In this document: in pieces, positions 61,560 through 64,000 of the stretch
How positions within the stretch are numbered: the first letter of the stretch is position 1
Layout of the letters: every line of letters begins with the position of its first letter
NCBI GenBank assembly: GCA_032988165.1
Contig: JANTQF010000014.1
Location: forward strand, 1-64,000
DNA: 64,000 nt
Direction of reading: 5' to 3'
Source: Emmonsiellopsis sp. PD_33
Lineage: Eukaryota; Ascomycota; Eurotiomycetes; Onygenales; Ajellomycetaceae
Made by a program: the position numbers and the translations under genes
Notes under the pieces: generated by a model
Database searches by the model: none
Told to the model about the DNA's origin: nothing
What the model saw: the letters and a program-made list of their open reading frames with translations, nothing else

Positions 61560-64000
61560 ACTATCCTAAGACCTCATGCTCCAATCACCACTGAGATACT
61601 ACCTGTAGCCTCTTCTTGATGTTTAGTAATTACTTTCTATTTACATGCTCATTCCTCTCCAGTGTTCACCTTTACTATGCAAATCTATCACAATGAATAA
61701 GGACATATCCTACTCTTTCAAAGTCATGGCTACATGCACATCTGGGGGTGAGGAACTCTGATACCTAGCATCAGTTGAGAAAGGCTGCTAGTCCTATCTT
61801 TCCTGATTGCACCTATATCATAATGGAGCTCCAGGCCTTATGCATTTCATTATGCTACCCTAGAACCTCTGCATCAGGAGGCTGGCCAAAACCCTCCCCA
61901 CTAATTCTAAATAACTACTTCTCCACCTCTCTACCCACTATTGGAGCAGCTCCCTCTTCACCCACCTGCTATATGGTATCTCATTAAGTCCCCTCCTCTA
62001 TGCCTGGGTGATGGCCACTGTTGCCTCCCTCTTTATAGTCTCAATTCAGCCCTGATCCCAGTCTACAGCCATCACAGCTAGGTAGGGTATTCTGAATGGA
62101 AGTGGTAATTCTATGTGTGCTCTGCAATCTCCTTATTCATCAAAAAGCATACTCTAGGGTGTCACTCTGAGTAATAGGCCAGTCAAAACCCACAGCTTCT
62201 AGGGTAGTGTGTGGCCAACATTATCAGGTTCCTGCTGAGTTTCTAAATCACTATAATGTCATATTGTGCTGTAGTTCTTGGATCTGCAAGCAGGACTCTC
62301 ATCACTCTGATAGAGTTATACACATTATATTGAAGAATGTTAAGTGTGTCCTTCATTGTTGCATGAGCATTGTCTGTGAGCTACCCCTTAGCTCCTTAAG
62401 GGGCTGAGAGCCTAGGGGTTGTGTTTGCAGAAGTATAAATGCACTTAAAGCTCCTCTTTGTGCCTCCCCTACTTATAGTATTCTCTTGGGCTGGCCTGAG
62501 CCTCATCTCTGTTCCTTCAGCTCCCCTGTTGGCATGCATTTACTCCCCCAGGTTTGCACTAGCTGTTACCTATTCTATGATTTTGACTCTGTAAATCTCT
62601 AAGACCATTCTATATAGGCTGTCCTTGCCCTCTCAGCAGCTTCCTGCCTTTTAGGGCACTATGAGATCCAGGTGGGGTGTTTCCCTGTGCAGTTGATGCA
62701 CCTCAGTTGTTCCCCAGCTAGCTGAGTTAGATACTCCTTATCTGAGTGCCTCTTCACAGCATAAAACCTGTAAACTCAGAGTTATCTACAGAATCTTACC
62801 ATGTACCCATAGACATGGTAGTTGAAGCACCTGGTTATCTGTGCCTCCCTATGGAATAACTTCACCTCATAGAAGGTACTGCCCAGGATGATGCCATCCA
62901 CCAGCATGTTAGCCTGCTTGAGGAATGTAACACTCAGTATCACACTGCTGTACCTAGCCTGTAGATTTGCTGGCCTTCACAGTGCCACCTTTTCTATCTA
63001 GATAGCATCACAGAGGTTACTGTTCTAGCCATAGATGATAGTAATTGCTTGCTTCCCATCCACCTAATTGGCCATATTGACTGGGACCCCCTTAGCTATC
63101 ACTAGGTACAGGAGGCTACCCACCCTAGCCTTCTACCCAAGCACTTCCAGCTATGTGCTGCTCTTTATCAATGCCTCCTTCATCTCTAGGGTATCCATGG
63201 TAAGCATCACATCTCCACTAGGCAGCTCTTGTGCTGTCAGGACTCTCCCCTTAATTATATCTCTAATCCTGGCATTGACAGCCTCTACTATCATAGTCAG
63301 AGTGGCCTTTTCAGCTGGTAGGGCCTCACAGTTACATTGTAGGATAATGATTTCATGAAGGACACAGTTGGAGACTAGCTTCTCTATAATATTCTAACTA
63401 GCTACCACTACTCATATAGGTTTGATTGTCTCACCCATTATTTTCCTAGTCTTTAACATACTCATTACATTCTCTACCTTTACCAGCAACACCTCACCTA
63501 GCTTGACCTTAAGGCCAGCCATCAAGCAAGCTACTATCTCCAACACCTTCCTCTCTTTTTTCTTAATAGCAGGGTCCTTACTCTCATTGCAAAGAACATC
63601 ACTCAATTGTCTCAGTATTATCACACACATTTATGGTTGCACTATTTTGTTGGAGTTATCTGCTTGTGAGCATTCTGTGGTGTGCTTAATACTTTCCTTC
63701 AATTATAGCACCACAACATTAATTCTGGTGGCCACTTGACTCTGTTCTGCTGATGGGAGCCCAGTTCAGGGTAAAATCAATAAAATGTAAGAGTAAGAGG
63801 TTTGATTTTAATATATATTAATAGAAATTGATTTACTATATTAAAAGATAATAACTTAGAATATTATTCATATCTCCACTAATATTAATGCTATAGATAA
63901 AAACCAGTTTATTCCATCTACATGGCTTGAGAGGACAGATGCACATGTCAGTACATCAAGATTTAAAAACCATCTACCCCATTCATATTGAGGGCCTGAC
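61560..64000 (-). pseudogene. Tad1-like LINE: zinc-knuckle ORF1 and start of ORF2 endonuclease
   Basis: Minus strand. ORF1 (about 63770-62420) contains VLEIVACLMAGLKVKLGEVL, then ARIRDIIKGRVLTAQELPSG, MLVDGIILGSTFYEVKLF and three successive knuckles: CFNYHVYGYMVRFC, YRFYAVKRHSDKEY and CINCTGKHPTWIS. Several Cys/His ligands are now Tyr. ORF2 begins near 62380 with LNILQYNVYNSIRVMRVLLA and RNLIMLATHYPRSCGF, the N-terminal part of an APE-type endonuclease. The reverse transcriptase is not reached; coding character fades near 61560, so the 3' end is missing. ORF1 may start before 63770; the window ends shortly beyond. Confidence 0.75.

Noticed and set aside
1..64000. tRNA or rRNA genes
   Set aside because: I saw no cloverleaf-compatible sequence with conserved A/B boxes and no rRNA core motif. 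A covariance search could still find one.
1..64000. Interpretation of the CpG loss as bisulfite-converted or artificial sequence
   Set aside because: Cytosine is still plentiful on both strands in CA, CT and CC contexts, so general conversion is excluded.

Overview
The window reads as repeat-rich, gene-poor DNA from a filamentous ascomycete (Pezizomycotina-type fungus). The evidence is short introns with GTAAGT/GTATGT donors and YAG acceptors, a Zn2Cys6/fungal-specific transcription factor gene, and a transposon set typical of such genomes (Ty3 chromovirus, Ty1/copia, pogo-like DNA transposon, hAT with BED finger, Tad1-like LINE). The species cannot be named. Almost every coding relic is broken by in-frame stops that fit C-to-T and G-to-A transitions. 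I found no CG dinucleotide on reading the window by eye. Together these suggest RIP-like or methylation-driven mutation across the whole stretch.

Layout. 0-22.4 kb: a tandem array of about eight decayed paralogues with an N-terminal F-box and a longer C-terminal region, perhaps propeller-like. A conserved 29-nt palindromic motif lies upstream of five of them. A copia Gag relic (16.6-17.9 kb, minus) interrupts the array. 22.4-26 kb: a telomere-like (TTAGGG) tandem repeat and two unidentified decayed coding regions. 26.1-29.8 kb: an acidic-tailed gene beside a hAT transposase, with similar intron sequences in both. 30.7-32.1 kb: a 478-bp tandem duplication of low-complexity coding sequence, then an interspersed repeat. 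32.4-35.7 kb (minus): a multi-exon Zn2Cys6 regulator whose zinc cluster has lost two of its six cysteines. 36.2-37.9 kb: a pogo-type transposase. 38-41.5 kb: perfect hairpins, two related MITEs and a 1.2-kb minisatellite with an 18-bp unit. 42-48.2 kb: a copia Pol relic (minus) abutting a Ty3 chromovirus Pol (plus). 48.5-50.8 kb: an unknown decayed region and LTR-like sequence. 51.9-55.5 kb (minus): an unidentified gene whose middle is an array of seven exons of 144 nt separated by introns of 59 nt. 56.1-56.4 kb: a 12-bp minisatellite. 58.8-60.1 kb (minus): part of a better-preserved hAT transposase. 61.0-61.5 kb: a purine-strand tract. 61.6-64 kb (minus): a Tad1-like LINE with zinc-knuckle ORF1 and the start of its endonuclease.

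Most of these genes are unlikely to be functional as they stand. The most notable structures are the exact exon-intron tandem array, the conserved palindrome upstream of the F-box paralogues, and the apparent absence of CpG.
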